DNA from: Caballeronia novacaledonica
GTDB lineage: Bacteria > Pseudomonadota > Gammaproteobacteria > Burkholderiales > Burkholderiaceae
Direction of reading: 5' to 3'
Assembly: GCF_900258035.1 (NCBI RefSeq)
Contig: NZ_OGTP01000029.1
Location: forward strand, 1 to 64,000
DNA length: 64,000 nucleotides
Both the position numbers and the translations under genes were made by a program. Every line of letters starts with the position of its first letter. Position 1 is the stretch's first letter. The notes beneath the pieces were generated by a model that was not told where the DNA came from, did not search any database, and saw nothing but the letters and a program-made list of their open reading frames with translations. This document shows positions 55,165 through 64,000 of this stretch, in pieces.

Positions 55165-56547
55165 ATGGCACAGCACTTCGATGCGGTCGTCATCGGCACG
55201 GGGCAGGGCGGTTCACCGCTTGCCGTGCGGCTCGCGCAAAGCGGCAGGCGCACGGCCGTGATCGAGCGGCATCTGTTCGGCGGCACCTGCGTGAACGTCG
55301 GCTGCACGCCGACCAAGACCTATGTCGCGAGCGCGCGGGCCGCGCATGTGGCGCGCACGGCGGCGCAATACGGCGTGATGATCGGCGGCGATATCACCAT
55401 CGACATGGCGCGCGTGAAGGCGCGCAAGGACGAGGTGATCGGCGGCTCGCGCACGGGCATCGAGAAGTGGCTGCGCGGGACGAAGAATCTCACGGTGTTC
55501 AAGGGACATGGACGCTTCACGGGACCGCGCACGCTTTGCATCGAGGCGAGCGATGGCTCGACGCAGGACATCGATGCCGAACTCGTGTTCATCAACACGG
55601 GCACGCGCGCGCTGGTGCCGGAGATCGACGGGATCGAGCGTGTGCCGTATCTGACCAATGCGTCGATTCTCGAACTGACCGAGGTGCCCGAGCATCTCGT
55701 GATCGTCGGAGCGAGCTATATCGCGCTCGAATTCGGGCAGATGTTCCGTCGCTTCGGCAGCCGCGTGACCTTGCTCGTGCGCGGCGAGCGCATTTTGACG
55801 CGCGAGGACGAGGACGTCGCGCGCGCGATGCAGGACGTGTTCGTGCGCGAAGGCATCGAGTTCCGGTTCGGCACGCAGATCGAGCGCGTGGAGCCGTCGG
55901 CAGGCGGCGTGCGCATTTTTTGCGGCGATGAAACCATCGACGCGTCGCATCTGCTTTGCGCGACGGGACGTACGCCGAACACCGACGATCTCGGCCTCGA
56001 GCATGCGGGTATCGCGGTGAACAGGCACGGCATGATCGACGTGGACGGTCAATTGCGTACGCAAGCGGAAGGCGTGTATGCACTCGGCGATGTGAACGGG
56101 CGCGGTGCGTTCACGCATACGTCGTGGAACGACTACGAGATCATCGCTTCGAATTTGCTCGATGGCGAGTCGCGCAGCGTCGATACGCGGATCATGGCTT
56201 ATGCGGTGTTCGTCGATCCGCCTTTCGCGCGTGTGGGGATGAGCGAGGAGGAAGTGCGCAGGGATGGCCGCGAGGCGCTCATCGCGACGATGCCGATGTC
56301 ACGCGTGGGGCGCGCACGCGAGCGCGGCGAGATTGATGGTTTCATGAAGGCGCTCGTCGATGCGCGTACCCGGCGGTTCTTAGGCGCGGCGATTTATGGC
56401 ATCGAAGGCGATGAAGTCATTCACACTTTTATCGAAATTATGAATGCGGACGCGCCGTTTACTACGCTGCAGCGGGCTATGCATATTCATCCTACGGTGA
56501 GTGAGTTGGTTCCTACTTTGCTTGAAGGGCTTAAGCCTTTGCGGTGA
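55165..56547 (+). CDS. FAD-dependent pyridine nucleotide-disulfide oxidoreductase (mercuric reductase-like)
   Basis: A 460-residue flavoprotein with FAD-binding GTGQGGSP (11-18), redox-active Cys42 and Cys47 in GGTCVNVGCTPTKT, a central NAD(P)H-binding domain with VGASYIALEFG, and a C-terminal dimerisation domain ending with the HPT(V)SELVPT motif. No C-terminal vicinal Cys pair or N-terminal metal-binding domain is present, so it is not classical MerA; labels such as mercuric reductase-like or dihydrolipoamide dehydrogenase-like fit. GGAGAATCCAGC precedes the ATG. A repeat element begins 3 nt after the stop. Confidence 0.85.
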   Translation: MAQHFDAVVIGTGQGGSPLAVRLAQSGRRTAVIERHLFGGTCVNVGCTPTKTYVASARAAHVARTAAQYGVMIGGDITIDMARVKARKDEVIGGSRTGIEKWLRGTKNLTVFKGHGRFTGPRTLCIEASDGSTQDIDAELVFINTGTRALVPEIDGIERVPYLTNASILELTEVPEHLVIVGASYIALEFGQMFRRFGSRVTLLVRGERILTREDEDVARAMQDVFVREGIEFRFGTQIERVEPSAGGVRIFCGDETIDASHLLCATGRTPNTDDLGLEHAGIAVNRHGMIDVDGQLRTQAEGVYALGDVNGRGAFTHTSWNDYEIIASNLLDGESRSVDTRIMAYAVFVDPPFARVGMSEEEVRRDGREALIATMPMSRVGRARERGEIDGFMKALVDARTRRFLGAAIYGIEGDEVIHTFIEIMNADAPFTTLQRAMHIHPTVSELVPTLLEGLKPLR

Positions 56548-56549
56548 GG

Positions 56550-57197
56550 TTTTTTTGTTGTTTTCGCAGGATCCCGATTTGCTTTTGGTTTATTAGCGTT
56601 GCCCCTGTGCGGGGCGGCAGTCACTTTCTTTGCTGCTGCAAAGAAAGTAACCAAAGAAAGCAGCTTCTCAGGCCCGCGGTCACACGCACGTTGGCCACGT
56701 TTCTCCCTGTCGATGGCACTCGCCTAAGTGTCGCCCTCAAAGGCCCAATCGGACTTGGCTCGCGCACGGTCTGGTGCACCACATGGTTTAGGGCGCTGGT
56801 TCAGCACGAAATAGCTTCGGCACAGCGCTGCGCGCTGCCGCCGGGTCTGCAAGGGAAACCAACCTTCCGCGAATGCGGTGAGATAGACGCGTTAGCAACG
56901 AAGCACACGCAGACCCGATTGACCCATCGGCCGCGTAGCGGGCCGGCGCCATTTCGTGCTGAGCCAACTTGTTGTGTGGTGCGATGCGTCAGACCGTGCG
57001 CGATCCAAGCCCCGTGAGTTTTGTGGGAGCACTCGCTACTCTGGGGGCCATTAGGTCAATCGCCTGTGCCGCGGCCGGCATGAAGTACTTTGGATGGGGA
57101 TAGCTGTTTCTTTGGTTACTTTCTTTGCAGCAGCAAAGAAAGTGACTGCCGCCCCGCACAGGGGCAACGCTAATAGACCGACACGAAATCGGGATCC
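56550..57197. repeat. TIR-flanked repeat element, copy B
   Basis: Homologue of the element at 45071-45689, about 650 bp, between two convergent genes. The left arm (56569-56665) and right arm (57102-57197) are almost exact inverted repeats, from GGATCC at each outer end. Each contains the inner hairpin ACTTTCTTTGC/GCAAAGAAAGT. The left outer tract TTTTTTTGTTGTTTTCGCAG is shared with copy A. The interior keeps blocks such as GCACTCGCTACTCTGGGGGCC and GACCCATCGGCCGCG. No transposase and no clear target-site duplication were found. Confidence 0.85.
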
Positions 57198-57213
57198 GGC
57201 GGAGAAAACCCCC

Positions 57214-58455
57214 CTAAACCCCCACCGAAGGCTTAGCCTCATCACCAGGGACCCCATGCGCAGTCCGTGTCTCCGGCATAGCGAGCCACACCATCAGCAC
57301 TGCAAGCGCGCCGGCACCGGCGAGTCCGAAGAAGCTTATCGCCGTGCCGAAGCGGTCGGCGGCGAATCCGGCCGCAGCAGTCGAGAGTGTCGCGCCCACT
57401 CCCGCCGCCAAACCGAAAAACCCGATCGTCAGGTTGTAGTGCCCGCGTCCACCCGCGACATCGGCGGCAATGAGCGGCAGCATCACACCGAACACGGCAG
57501 CGCTGATGCCATCGAGCATCTGCACCGGCACGAGCAGATAGGGGCTGCTCACGCCCGCAAACAAAATCGCCCGCACCGGCAATGCGCAGAACCCGAGAAT
57601 CAGCACCGGCCTGCGGCCCCACTTCTGCGCCTGTCGCCCGACCCAGGGCGACAACGCCGCCACGATGAACTGCGGCACGATGATGCACGCCGCGATCACG
57701 AGTTGAACGTTGTCGCCCATGTGCGCGGTCACTTCGCCGGCGGCGAGATTGAGCATCGCCGCGTTCGACAAGTGAAACAGCACCACGCACGCCGCGAAAA
57801 TCAAAAGCCGTCTGTCCTTCAGCAACTCGCGCAAGGACTCGCGCTCCTCACCCTCGGGCGTGAGCTTGGGCTTGCCGGGCGATGTGCGCGGCACGACAGG
57901 CGGCGCATCGTAATGAATCATGCGCAGCGCGACGATCGCCGGCAACGCGAGCGCGGCCGTCAGGAAGAACACCGATCGCAACGACAGATACTCGCCGAAC
58001 GCGCCCATCAAAGCCGCAGTAAGCGCGCTGCCGATCGACGCCCAGCGCGCATTGCGGCCGAGCCGGTCGCCGAGATCGGCGCGCGAGACGAGGGCGAGCG
58101 AGATCGCCGCCATCGCCGGGACGAGCATGCAGCTCGCGAAGCCGTGCAGCACTTCGGCAGCGAAAACGGGGACGAACGTCGGGCTCGCGGCGAGCAGCAG
58201 CGCACTCACGATGATCGCGATGATCGCGGAGAGCGCTGCGAACTTCTTGTTGCGCATCGCATCGACGAGCGCGCCTGCGGGAAGCTGGCTCGCCATCGCG
58301 CTGATCGTGCCGACGGAGAGCATCAGGCCGATCTCGCCCTGCGTCCACTTGTTGGCCGCGAGGTACGAAGCAATGAAAGGGCCGAAGCCGGTCTGCACGT
58401 TGGCGACGAAGAAGTTCAGCCAGTCGAGCGCGCGCAGACTGCGTGCAATTACCAT
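57214..58455 (-). CDS. MFS transporter of unknown substrate
   Basis: A 413-residue major facilitator with twelve hydrophobic segments, beginning LDWLNFFVANVQTGFGPFIA. The loop between segments 2 and 3 has AGALVDAMRNKKF, the usual charged motif of the superfamily, and the central loop (about 195-225) is charged and contains PGKPKLTPEGE. The group resembles bacterial drug/unknown exporters. It ends 17 bp before the right end of repeat copy B. Confidence 0.8.
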   Translation of the reverse strand: MVIARSLRALDWLNFFVANVQTGFGPFIASYLAANKWTQGEIGLMLSVGTISAMASQLPAGALVDAMRNKKFAALSAIIAIIVSALLLAASPTFVPVFAAEVLHGFASCMLVPAMAAISLALVSRADLGDRLGRNARWASIGSALTAALMGAFGEYLSLRSVFFLTAALALPAIVALRMIHYDAPPVVPRTSPGKPKLTPEGEERESLRELLKDRRLLIFAACVVLFHLSNAAMLNLAAGEVTAHMGDNVQLVIAACIIVPQFIVAALSPWVGRQAQKWGRRPVLILGFCALPVRAILFAGVSSPYLLVPVQMLDGISAAVFGVMLPLIAADVAGGRGHYNLTIGFFGLAAGVGATLSTAAAGFAADRFGTAISFFGLAGAGALAVLMVWLAMPETRTAHGVPGDEAKPSVGV

Positions 58456-58486
58456 GTTGTGAATCGGTTCTCGATGTCGTTATCCG

Positions 58487-59521
58487 TTATCTGGCCGGGC
58501 GCGCGCCCGATGCCTGCACCGTGCCGGAGACCGTCGCTCCGGCCGCGCCCGACGAAGCCGGCGCCGACGCCGCGCTCGCCGCCGACGCCGATGCCGCTGC
58601 CGGCGCGGGCACGACCGGCGACACGATCTTGATCGGCTGCTCGGCCGAATAGGTCGGCGCGGCCTTCAGTTGCGCGTCGTTGAAATCCATCTGCAGTTGC
58701 CATTGTTTGTTGCGCGAAAGCACATGCAGGTCGCCCCAACTGGCCGCGACATGGCGCTTGTCGCCCGCGAGCGAGCTGGACAGATCGAGCACGAGCGCCT
58801 GGGGTTGCGCCTGAGCATCGACGAGCACGTCCACCACGCGTCCGATGCGCGCGCCGTTTTTCTGCGTCACCGTCGAATCGACGAGCTGCATGAAATTGGC
58901 CGGCGCCTCCGCGACGGGCTGCGGCTTCGGCACCGGATCCGCCGGCTTGCCCTTCGCGGGCGGCGGGGGCGGCACGAAGGTGATCGGCGCGGTCTTCGAG
59001 TTCGGCGTGAAGCGGAAGGCCGTCCACGGAAAATTGACCTTGCGGTCGCCGACGCCCATGAAGCCCGCGAGATTCACCATCAGGAGCTTCGGCTTCGCGG
59101 AGGCATCGACATACATGTCCACCGCGCGTCCGACGACCTTGCCGTCCGGACGCTGCACCTCGGCATCGAGCAGGCCGTGGAGTTGATCGTGCTGCATGAT
59201 GCGCGTCGAGATGATCTGCGGCGGAGGCGGCGGCTCGGGCGGTTCGGGCGGCGGCGCAACGGCCGGCTCGGGCGGCTTCGGCTTGACGACGCGGCGCTTC
59301 GGCTTCGGCGCGGGCGCGGGCTTCACGGCGGACGCCGGTTCCGGCGCCTGCACGGCGGGCAACGGCTCTTCGGGCTCGCCGGAGCCGGCTTCGTCAGGCG
59401 CGGGAATATACGAGTGCTCGACGATCGGCGCGGGCACTTGCTTGGGCATCAGCCCGCATGCGGAGAGCGCGAGCGCGGCGATGATCGGAAGGCTCGCGGT
59501 GAGACGCAGCGCGCGCAACAT
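58487..59521 (-). CDS. PRC-barrel lipoprotein with proline-rich linkers
   Basis: A 344-residue predicted lipoprotein: signal peptide with lipobox LSAC and Cys22 if started at 59521, a Pro/Ala/Lys-rich segment with many PP and PEP repeats (about 45-105), then two PRC-barrel-like domains (about 105-195 and 215-300) separated by a second proline-rich linker, and an Ala/Ser-rich tail. PRC barrels occur in photosynthetic reaction centres and RNA-processing proteins; here the role is unknown, probably periplasmic. The open frame extends to 59704, which has a better-spaced GGAG, but that start would put the lipobox about 80 residues in. A 39-bp tandem repeat lies in that extension. Confidence 0.7.
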   Translation of the reverse strand: MLRALRLTASLPIIAALALSACGLMPKQVPAPIVEHSYIPAPDEAGSGEPEEPLPAVQAPEPASAVKPAPAPKPKRRVVKPKPPEPAVAPPPEPPEPPPPPQIISTRIMQHDQLHGLLDAEVQRPDGKVVGRAVDMYVDASAKPKLLMVNLAGFMGVGDRKVNFPWTAFRFTPNSKTAPITFVPPPPPAKGKPADPVPKPQPVAEAPANFMQLVDSTVTQKNGARIGRVVDVLVDAQAQPQALVLDLSSSLAGDKRHVAASWGDLHVLSRNKQWQLQMDFNDAQLKAAPTYSAEQPIKIVSPVVPAPAAASASAASAASAPASSGAAGATVSGTVQASGARPAR

Positions 59522-59530
59522 ACGCGCAAT

Positions 59531-59608
59531 GGCGACGATGAGCGCAGCCACGCGCAGCATCGAACGTGCGGCGACGATGAGCGCAACCACGCGCAGCATC
59601 GAACGTGC
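59531..59608 (-). repeat. 39-bp tandem duplication in the lipoprotein N-terminal extension
   Basis: Two units (59531-59569 and 59570-59608) differ at one base and keep the reading frame, each encoding the 13-residue block ARSMLRVxALIVA on the minus strand. A third, diverged unit follows the second. Confidence 0.8.
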
Positions 59609-59850
59609 GGCGGCGTTGAAGGCGCTGCTCGTCCGGCACGCTCGCGCAGGCGCGTAATGGCTGATCGGCGACGCATCATCCCGACGCGGGATACCGCCTG
59701 TCATCGCAAAAGCTCCATGGTTCCGGGTCACCTGCTTGTCTGGTTCGTTGTTGGATCGGCGGTTACAAGATCGATTCGACGTGCGCGAGGCGTCGTTCGT
59801 TCAGCGGACTGAATTTTGCACGCAAAGTGCATCATGCCGGTTGGATGCCT

Positions 59851-60411
59851 TCACGCTTCAGGCGGTCGCGTCCGCTCAGCGGATGCCCGTGCAAGCCGCG
59901 CCGCCGTGTCGGGCGCGCCCATCTTCTCGGCGGCGTCTCGTGCGGAAAAGCCGCCCGCGTCGCGCGCATCCGGATCGGCGCCGCGCGCGATCAGCAGTTC
60001 GACGATCTCCACGCGATTGAACATCGCCGCGATCATCAGCGCCGTGCGTCCGTCGGGCGATGCGCCTTCGACATCCGCGCCGTGTTCGAGCAGGGTTTCG
60101 ATCACATCTCTGAAGCCCTTGAACGCGGCGCCCGCGATCGGCGTCTGGCCATTGTCGTTGCGCAGGTTCGCGTCGGCCTTGTGCTCCAGCAGCACGCGCA
60201 CCGCGTTCGCGTGGCCGTGATAACTCGCGAGCATCACGAGGCTGTCGCCCTTGTCGTTGCGCAGATTGGGCGGCAAGCCCTTGCTCAGAAGCGCATCGAG
60301 CATCGCGGCATCGCCACGGCGGGCGACGTCGAACACTTCGCTCGCGAACGCGATCATGTCGTCGTCAGGGCCGTCGTTCGATTGCTTCGTCGGGTTCCGA
60401 TCGTGCTGCAT
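59851..60411 (-). CDS. Ankyrin-repeat protein
   Basis: A 186-residue cytoplasmic protein with about four ankyrin repeats, recognisable from the pattern GDSLVMLASYHGHANAVRVLLEHKADAN, GQTPIAGAAF and GRTALMIAAMFNRVEIVELLIARGADP (positions about 50-165). Ankyrin repeats bind other proteins; the partner is unknown. Such short bacterial ankyrin proteins are sometimes paired with catalase genes, which are not present here. Confidence 0.85.
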   Translation of the reverse strand: MQHDRNPTKQSNDGPDDDMIAFASEVFDVARRGDAAMLDALLSKGLPPNLRNDKGDSLVMLASYHGHANAVRVLLEHKADANLRNDNGQTPIAGAAFKGFRDVIETLLEHGADVEGASPDGRTALMIAAMFNRVEIVELLIARGADPDARDAGGFSARDAAEKMGAPDTAARLARASAERTRPPEA

Positions 60412-60757
60412 GGCTCACTCCATTTCGATCGCGCCGCGTGCGCGGTTCCGGGTTCATCTGAATGCGTTCGGCGCGCGTGTCTCGTCGCGCCGGCATTTTG
60501 CATTTCGGTCGAATGCATTCGATCTGGCATTCGGAATGCAATACGCATGTATGCAAAATGCGAAAGCGGACGCGGGATCAACCGGGAGCATACACAGGTT
60601 TACTTGCTGCCCGCGCTTTCCGCGTGGCCGGGTTGGCAGGGAGCGGCAGCACGAATCGCGCCATGGCATCCCGGAAGCGCGCCGCTTGACGGTTCTTCGT
60701 GCGTCCCGTTAGGCTCGATGCGACTTTCACTCCAAGCACAGGCATGTGCCATTGCAT
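60412..60757. other. Intergenic region with nested short palindromes
   Basis: A 346-bp gap without a gene. The part 60493-60561 is AT-rich: GCATTTTGCAT (60493-60503) is matched by ATGCAAAATGC (60551-60561), with GAATGCATTC and GCATTCGGAATGC palindromes between. It could fold into a cruciform or a bidirectional terminator. The rest shows nothing recognisable. Confidence 0.5.
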
Positions 60758-61378
60758 ATGAATCAGGCACCATCCGGCTCCGAGCGTCGTTGCGCGCCCG
60801 CCGCCGAACGCAATCGCGATGCGATTCTATCGGTCCTCGCGCGCGTGCTGCCGCGAAGCGGCGTCGTCCTGGAGATAGCGAGCGGCACCGGACAGCACGC
60901 CGTGCATTGCGCGGCGGCGCTGCCGGGCATCGTCTGGCAGCCGAGCGATCCCGATGCGGACGCGCGCGATTCCATCGACGCCTGGCGCGCGCATGCGGGG
61001 CTCGCGAACCTCAACGCGCCGCTCGCACTCGACGTGCTGCATCACGATTGGGGCATCGGGAACGTGGCGGCCATCGTGTGCATCAACATGATCCACATCG
61101 CGCCGTGGGAAGCCGCCGAGTCGCTTTTTCGCGGTGCGGGCGAGCGATTGACCGCGGGCGGCGTGCTGTATCTGTACGGGCCGTATCGGCGCAACGGTGC
61201 GCATACCGCGCCGAGCAACGAAGCCTTCGATCAGCAATTGCGTGCGCGCGATGCGCGTTGGGGCGTGCGCGACATGGAAGCGGTCGCGGCGCTCGGAGAC
61301 CAAGCCGGCTTGACGCTCGTGGAGACGGTCGCGATGCCGGCCAACAACTTCAGCGTGGTATTCAAAAAACAGGCGTAG
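60758..61378 (+). CDS. DUF938 family, SAM-dependent methyltransferase-like
   Basis: A 206-residue protein of the DUF938 family. The SAM-binding motif LEIASGTGQHAVH is near residues 38-50 and INMIHIAPW near 107 matches the family. Methyl acceptor unknown. The ATG at 60758 is chosen over an in-frame GTG 12 nt upstream. Convergent with the DMT exporter gene, 12 bp between the stops. Confidence 0.85.
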   Translation: MNQAPSGSERRCAPAAERNRDAILSVLARVLPRSGVVLEIASGTGQHAVHCAAALPGIVWQPSDPDADARDSIDAWRAHAGLANLNAPLALDVLHHDWGIGNVAAIVCINMIHIAPWEAAESLFRGAGERLTAGGVLYLYGPYRRNGAHTAPSNEAFDQQLRARDARWGVRDMEAVAALGDQAGLTLVETVAMPANNFSVVFKKQA

Positions 61379-61390
61379 CGAAGTCCGCGC

Positions 61391-62320
61391 TCACGCCCGA
61401 CCCGGACGCGCCACGAACACGCCTCGCCAGGGCACGGTCGCCATCAGCGACGCCGCGACGATCATCCCGCCGCCGATCCAGCCTGCCGTCGACACATGCT
61501 CGCCGAGCCACGCGCTTGCGAAGAGCGCGCCGAACGCGGGCTCGCTGCCCATCAATAGCGAGACGCGCGTCGGACTGCTGCGGCCGATCGCGTAGTTTTG
61601 CGCGAAGAATGCAAAGAGCGTGCATGCAAACACGAGATACAGGACCGAGCCCCAGAACACGCCGTGACCGGCGAACGCGGGCAAAGTCTGCCACTGCGAC
61701 GGCGCGAAAATCAGTGCGATCGCCGCGCTTCCCGATGCGACGACGCCCGCCTGCACGGCCGTCACAGTGAGCGCGGGCAGCGCCGCCGCGCGCATCACGC
61801 GCTTGGTCACGCAGACCGACAGCGCGCGCAGCACGGCGGCGGCGAGGATGAGGCCATCGCCGAGATTGAAGTCGAAGGACAACGCGCCATCCCCCGCGAG
61901 CAGCCACGCGCCCGCGAACGACACGCCGACAGCGAGCCACTCGGCCGCGCCGGGACGGCGTTTCAGCAGCGCCCATTCGACGAGCGGCGTCAGCACGACG
62001 CACAAGCTGATGAGAAACGCGGCGTTCGCGGCGCGCGTGTGCAAGATGCCGAAGGTTTCGGCGAGAAAAATCGAGAGCAGCAGCAGGCCGAGGACGAGCA
62101 CGCCGCGCAAGGTCGCCGCGTTCGCGTGCCGCAGATGGCGCAAGTTCGCGGCAAGCAGGCAGAACGTGATGCCGAAGCGCAACGCGAGCAGCGTGAGCAC
62201 CGGACAGAATGCGAGCGCGGTTTTGGCGACGCCGTAACTGCTGCCCCACACCATCGCGACGAGGAAAAGCAGCAGATCGGAGAGAGGAAGCAGGCGTCGG
62301 ACGGGCGATTCGATGGTCAT
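61391..62320 (-). CDS. EamA-family (DMT) transporter
   Basis: A 309-residue inner-membrane protein with ten hydrophobic segments and two EamA repeats (MVWGSSYGVAKTAL in the first, SSPTRVSLLMGSEPAFGALFA in the second). Typically an exporter of amino acids or other small metabolites. The ATG at 62320 gives the normal DMT length; the frame stays open far upstream, but only in antisense to the LysR gene. Divergent from that LysR gene, 96 bp between starts. Confidence 0.85.
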   Translation of the reverse strand: MTIESPVRRLLPLSDLLLFLVAMVWGSSYGVAKTALAFCPVLTLLALRFGITFCLLAANLRHLRHANAATLRGVLVLGLLLLSIFLAETFGILHTRAANAAFLISLCVVLTPLVEWALLKRRPGAAEWLAVGVSFAGAWLLAGDGALSFDFNLGDGLILAAAVLRALSVCVTKRVMRAAALPALTVTAVQAGVVASGSAAIALIFAPSQWQTLPAFAGHGVFWGSVLYLVFACTLFAFFAQNYAIGRSSPTRVSLLMGSEPAFGALFASAWLGEHVSTAGWIGGGMIVAASLMATVPWRGVFVARPGRA

Positions 62321-62353
62321 GCGGCGGCTCCGGTGAGAGGAGCCGTCATTGTG

Positions 62354-62366
62354 GAATGATGCATTC
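62354..62366. promoter_or_regulatory. Small inverted repeat in the DMT/LysR intergenic region
   Basis: GAATG-ATG-CATTC lies between the divergent start codons, in an AT-rich patch with GTGATAAT downstream. It may be part of a LysR binding site. Confidence 0.35.
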
Positions 62367-62416
62367 AAAGTGATAATCGGGTTCCAGCGCACAGCTTTCC
62401 TGTCGCGAATGCACAA

Positions 62417-63337
62417 ATGAATCCCGCCGATCTTTTCGACCTGATGCCCGATATGGCCGTGTTCGCGCGCGTCGTCGATGCGGGCAATTTCTCGGTCGCC
62501 GCACGGCAACTGGGCAGCACGCCGTCGACGGTGAGCCGCCAGATCAAGCGTCTCGAAGAGGCGCTCGCCACGCGCCTCTTCGAACGTTCGACGCGCAAGA
62601 TCCGCGTGACCGAGTCGGGCTATCAGGTGTACCGCCATTGCCGCGACATGGCGGCGGCCGCGTCGGGCGCGGTCGATGCGGCAGGGCAGTCGTCGGGCAA
62701 GCCGCAGGGGCGCGTGGCGTTGTCGGCACCCACGGCGTATGCAAAATCCGTAATTCATCCGCTCGTGCCGGCGTTTCTCGCGGCGTATCCGGAGGTCGAC
62801 TTGCAACTCGTTTTCGCCGATCACGACATCGATCCGCTCGACAGCGACGTCGATCTCGTCATCCGCGTGACGAGTCAACCGCCGCAAGGGCTCGCCGCGC
62901 GGCCGCTCGGGCGCGTGCGCTGGCTGCTGTGCGCATCGGCGGAATATGTGCGGGAGCGCGGCGTGCCGGATCATCCGCGCGAACTGGCGCATCACGATTG
63001 CATTCATCTCGGCGAGACCGCCGACGACAACCGCTGGCGCTTCACCCGAAGCGGCGAAACTGTGACGGTCGCGGTGCGCGGGCGTTATATCGCCAATCAC
63101 GCGGGCGCGCGGCTGGAAGCGGCCGAAAGCGGGCTCGGCATCGCGGCGCTGCCGGAATTCGCCGCTCGCGATGCGCTTTCGTCGGGCAGCGTGGCGGCCG
63201 TGCTCGCGGATTGGGAAATGCAGGCGCGCGCTTATCAGGGGCCGGTGTGGCTGCTTTATCCGCCGAACCGTTTCTTGCCGCCGAAGGTGCGCGCGCTCAT
63301 CGATCATCTGCACGCGCATCTTGGCCAGCAGGCGTGA
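62417..63337 (+). CDS. LysR-family transcriptional regulator
   Basis: A 306-residue LysR regulator. HTH at about 15-75 (FSVAARQLGSTPSTVSRQIKRLE spans it), effector domain from about 100. It is divergent from the DMT exporter gene and probably controls it. The ATG at 62417 is the only well-placed start. Confidence 0.87.
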   Translation: MNPADLFDLMPDMAVFARVVDAGNFSVAARQLGSTPSTVSRQIKRLEEALATRLFERSTRKIRVTESGYQVYRHCRDMAAAASGAVDAAGQSSGKPQGRVALSAPTAYAKSVIHPLVPAFLAAYPEVDLQLVFADHDIDPLDSDVDLVIRVTSQPPQGLAARPLGRVRWLLCASAEYVRERGVPDHPRELAHHDCIHLGETADDNRWRFTRSGETVTVAVRGRYIANHAGARLEAAESGLGIAALPEFAARDALSSGSVAAVLADWEMQARAYQGPVWLLYPPNRFLPPKVRALIDHLHAHLGQQA

Positions 63338-63475
63338 AGGGCGCGCGGGCGCACCGCCCCGGCCATTCGCCACGCGCCTAAATGACCGGCGCCGTGTAGA
63401 CTGCGAATGGTCGTTCATTGCGTCGCGCGCGAGTGCGGCGCTCAATCCGATCTCCTTTTACCGGAGGCGTCGTAC

Positions 63476-64000
63476 ATGCACGCAGCGTTGCCGCAGGGCG
63501 AGCAGGAAGCCGGTTCCTTCGATACACCGACGAAGCCGCCGCGCGATCTGCGCCGGGTCGACATTCATCCCGATCACTGGTATCCGCTCGCGTGGTCGCG
63601 CGAAGTGAAAACCGGCCATGCGCACGGCGTGCGCTTCGCCGGCGATCCGATCGTGCTCGTGCGCACGGAGTCGGGCAAGGTGTTCGCGCTCGAAGACCGC
63701 TGTGCGCATCGGCAGGTGCCGTTGTCGGCGGGCGTCGTCGATGGCGAATCGATCCGTTGCTGCTATCACGGCTGGACCTACGACTGCACCGGCCGCTGCA
63801 CCGACATTCCCTATCTCGGGCGCGAGCGCCTGCCCAACGGCGTGCGCGCGTATCCGTGCCGTGAAGCGGGCGGGCTCGTCTTCGTGTTCACGGGCGATCC
63901 GGCGCGCGCGGAAGCCGCGAAGTTTCCCGATCTCGGCTCCGTCACGGATCGCGCGTACAAGACGCGCCGCTTCGGGCGCGAAGTGAAGTGCCACTATTCC
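63476..64000 (+). CDS. Rieske [2Fe-2S] oxygenase, N-terminal part
   Basis: The first 175 codons of a gene that runs off the window. A Rieske domain is complete: Cys76-x-His78 in CAHRQ and Cys95-x2-His98 in CCYHGW, separated by 16 residues, the normal spacing. This is the electron-entry domain of a ring-hydroxylating or sterol/lipid-type monooxygenase alpha subunit; the catalytic iron domain lies outside. GGAGGCGTCGTAC precedes the ATG at 63476. Confidence 0.85.
   Translation, partial: MHAALPQGEQEAGSFDTPTKPPRDLRRVDIHPDHWYPLAWSREVKTGHAHGVRFAGDPIVLVRTESGKVFALEDRCAHRQVPLSAGVVDGESIRCCYHGWTYDCTGRCTDIPYLGRERLPNGVRAYPCREAGGLVFVFTGDPARAEAAKFPDLGSVTDRAYKTRRFGREVKCHYS

Noticed and set aside
56544-57257. 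Open frames in repeat copy B
   Set aside because: Same reasoning; the frame with RLTHRPRSG also occurs in copy A but with mostly amino-acid-changing differences and different ends.

Overview
The window is high-GC DNA with dense genes. Its gene content points to a Burkholderiaceae chromosome, most likely Paraburkholderia or Caballeronia: a phaA-phaB-phaR polyhydroxyalkanoate block, BktB thiolase, RimO, Ku/LigD end joining, a bacteriophytochrome operon and many LysR regulators. This assignment rests on recalled protein similarity; no search was run. No tRNA, rRNA, CRISPR array, prophage or transposase gene was seen. Both window edges cut a gene (phaA at the left, a Rieske oxygenase at the right).

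Layout. 1-6110: PHA synthesis and thiolases around rimO and a PfkB sugar kinase. 6181-11058: metC, serB, a LysR divergent from a zinc-type dehydrogenase, and a secreted protein of unknown function. 11302-15246: ku-ligD plus a small charged protein. 15451-20906: a light-sensing block (haem oxygenase, bacteriophytochrome, single-domain response regulator, hybrid kinase). 21050-26085: two VOC proteins, a FetAB-type ABC exporter and an AsmA protein. 26101-29855: a DUF2946 / small ORF / TonB-receptor operon, probably for metal uptake, beside an unusual 0.5 kb intergenic region with DnaA-box-like sites and spaced direct repeats. 30084-34958: ClC channel, GST, aldo/keto reductase and a cystathionine gamma-synthase-like enzyme. 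34972-41737: a yeiH / molybdoenzyme / FeS / membrane-anchor operon divergent from a LysR gene, which looks like a sulfite oxidation and export unit. 41826-47874: a 2-ketogluconate operon (kguE-kguK-kguT-kguD-ptxS) with a perfect 14-bp LacI-type palindrome in front of it. 47875-64000: mixed housekeeping and accessory genes (intramembrane protease-like protein, Spy-like protein, LysR and Lrp regulators, saccharopine dehydrogenase-like enzyme, antiporter, flavin disulfide reductase, MFS, PRC-barrel lipoprotein, ankyrin protein, DUF938 methyltransferase, DMT exporter, Rieske oxygenase).

The strongest non-gene signal is a pair of homologous elements of about 0.6 kb (45071-45689 and 56550-57197), each bounded by near-perfect terminal inverted repeats of about 95 bp that themselves contain a smaller hairpin. 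One copy lies inside the kgu operon between kguT and kguD. They carry no transposase and their reading frames do not look protein-coding. The second strongest is the intergenic region 28858-29309.
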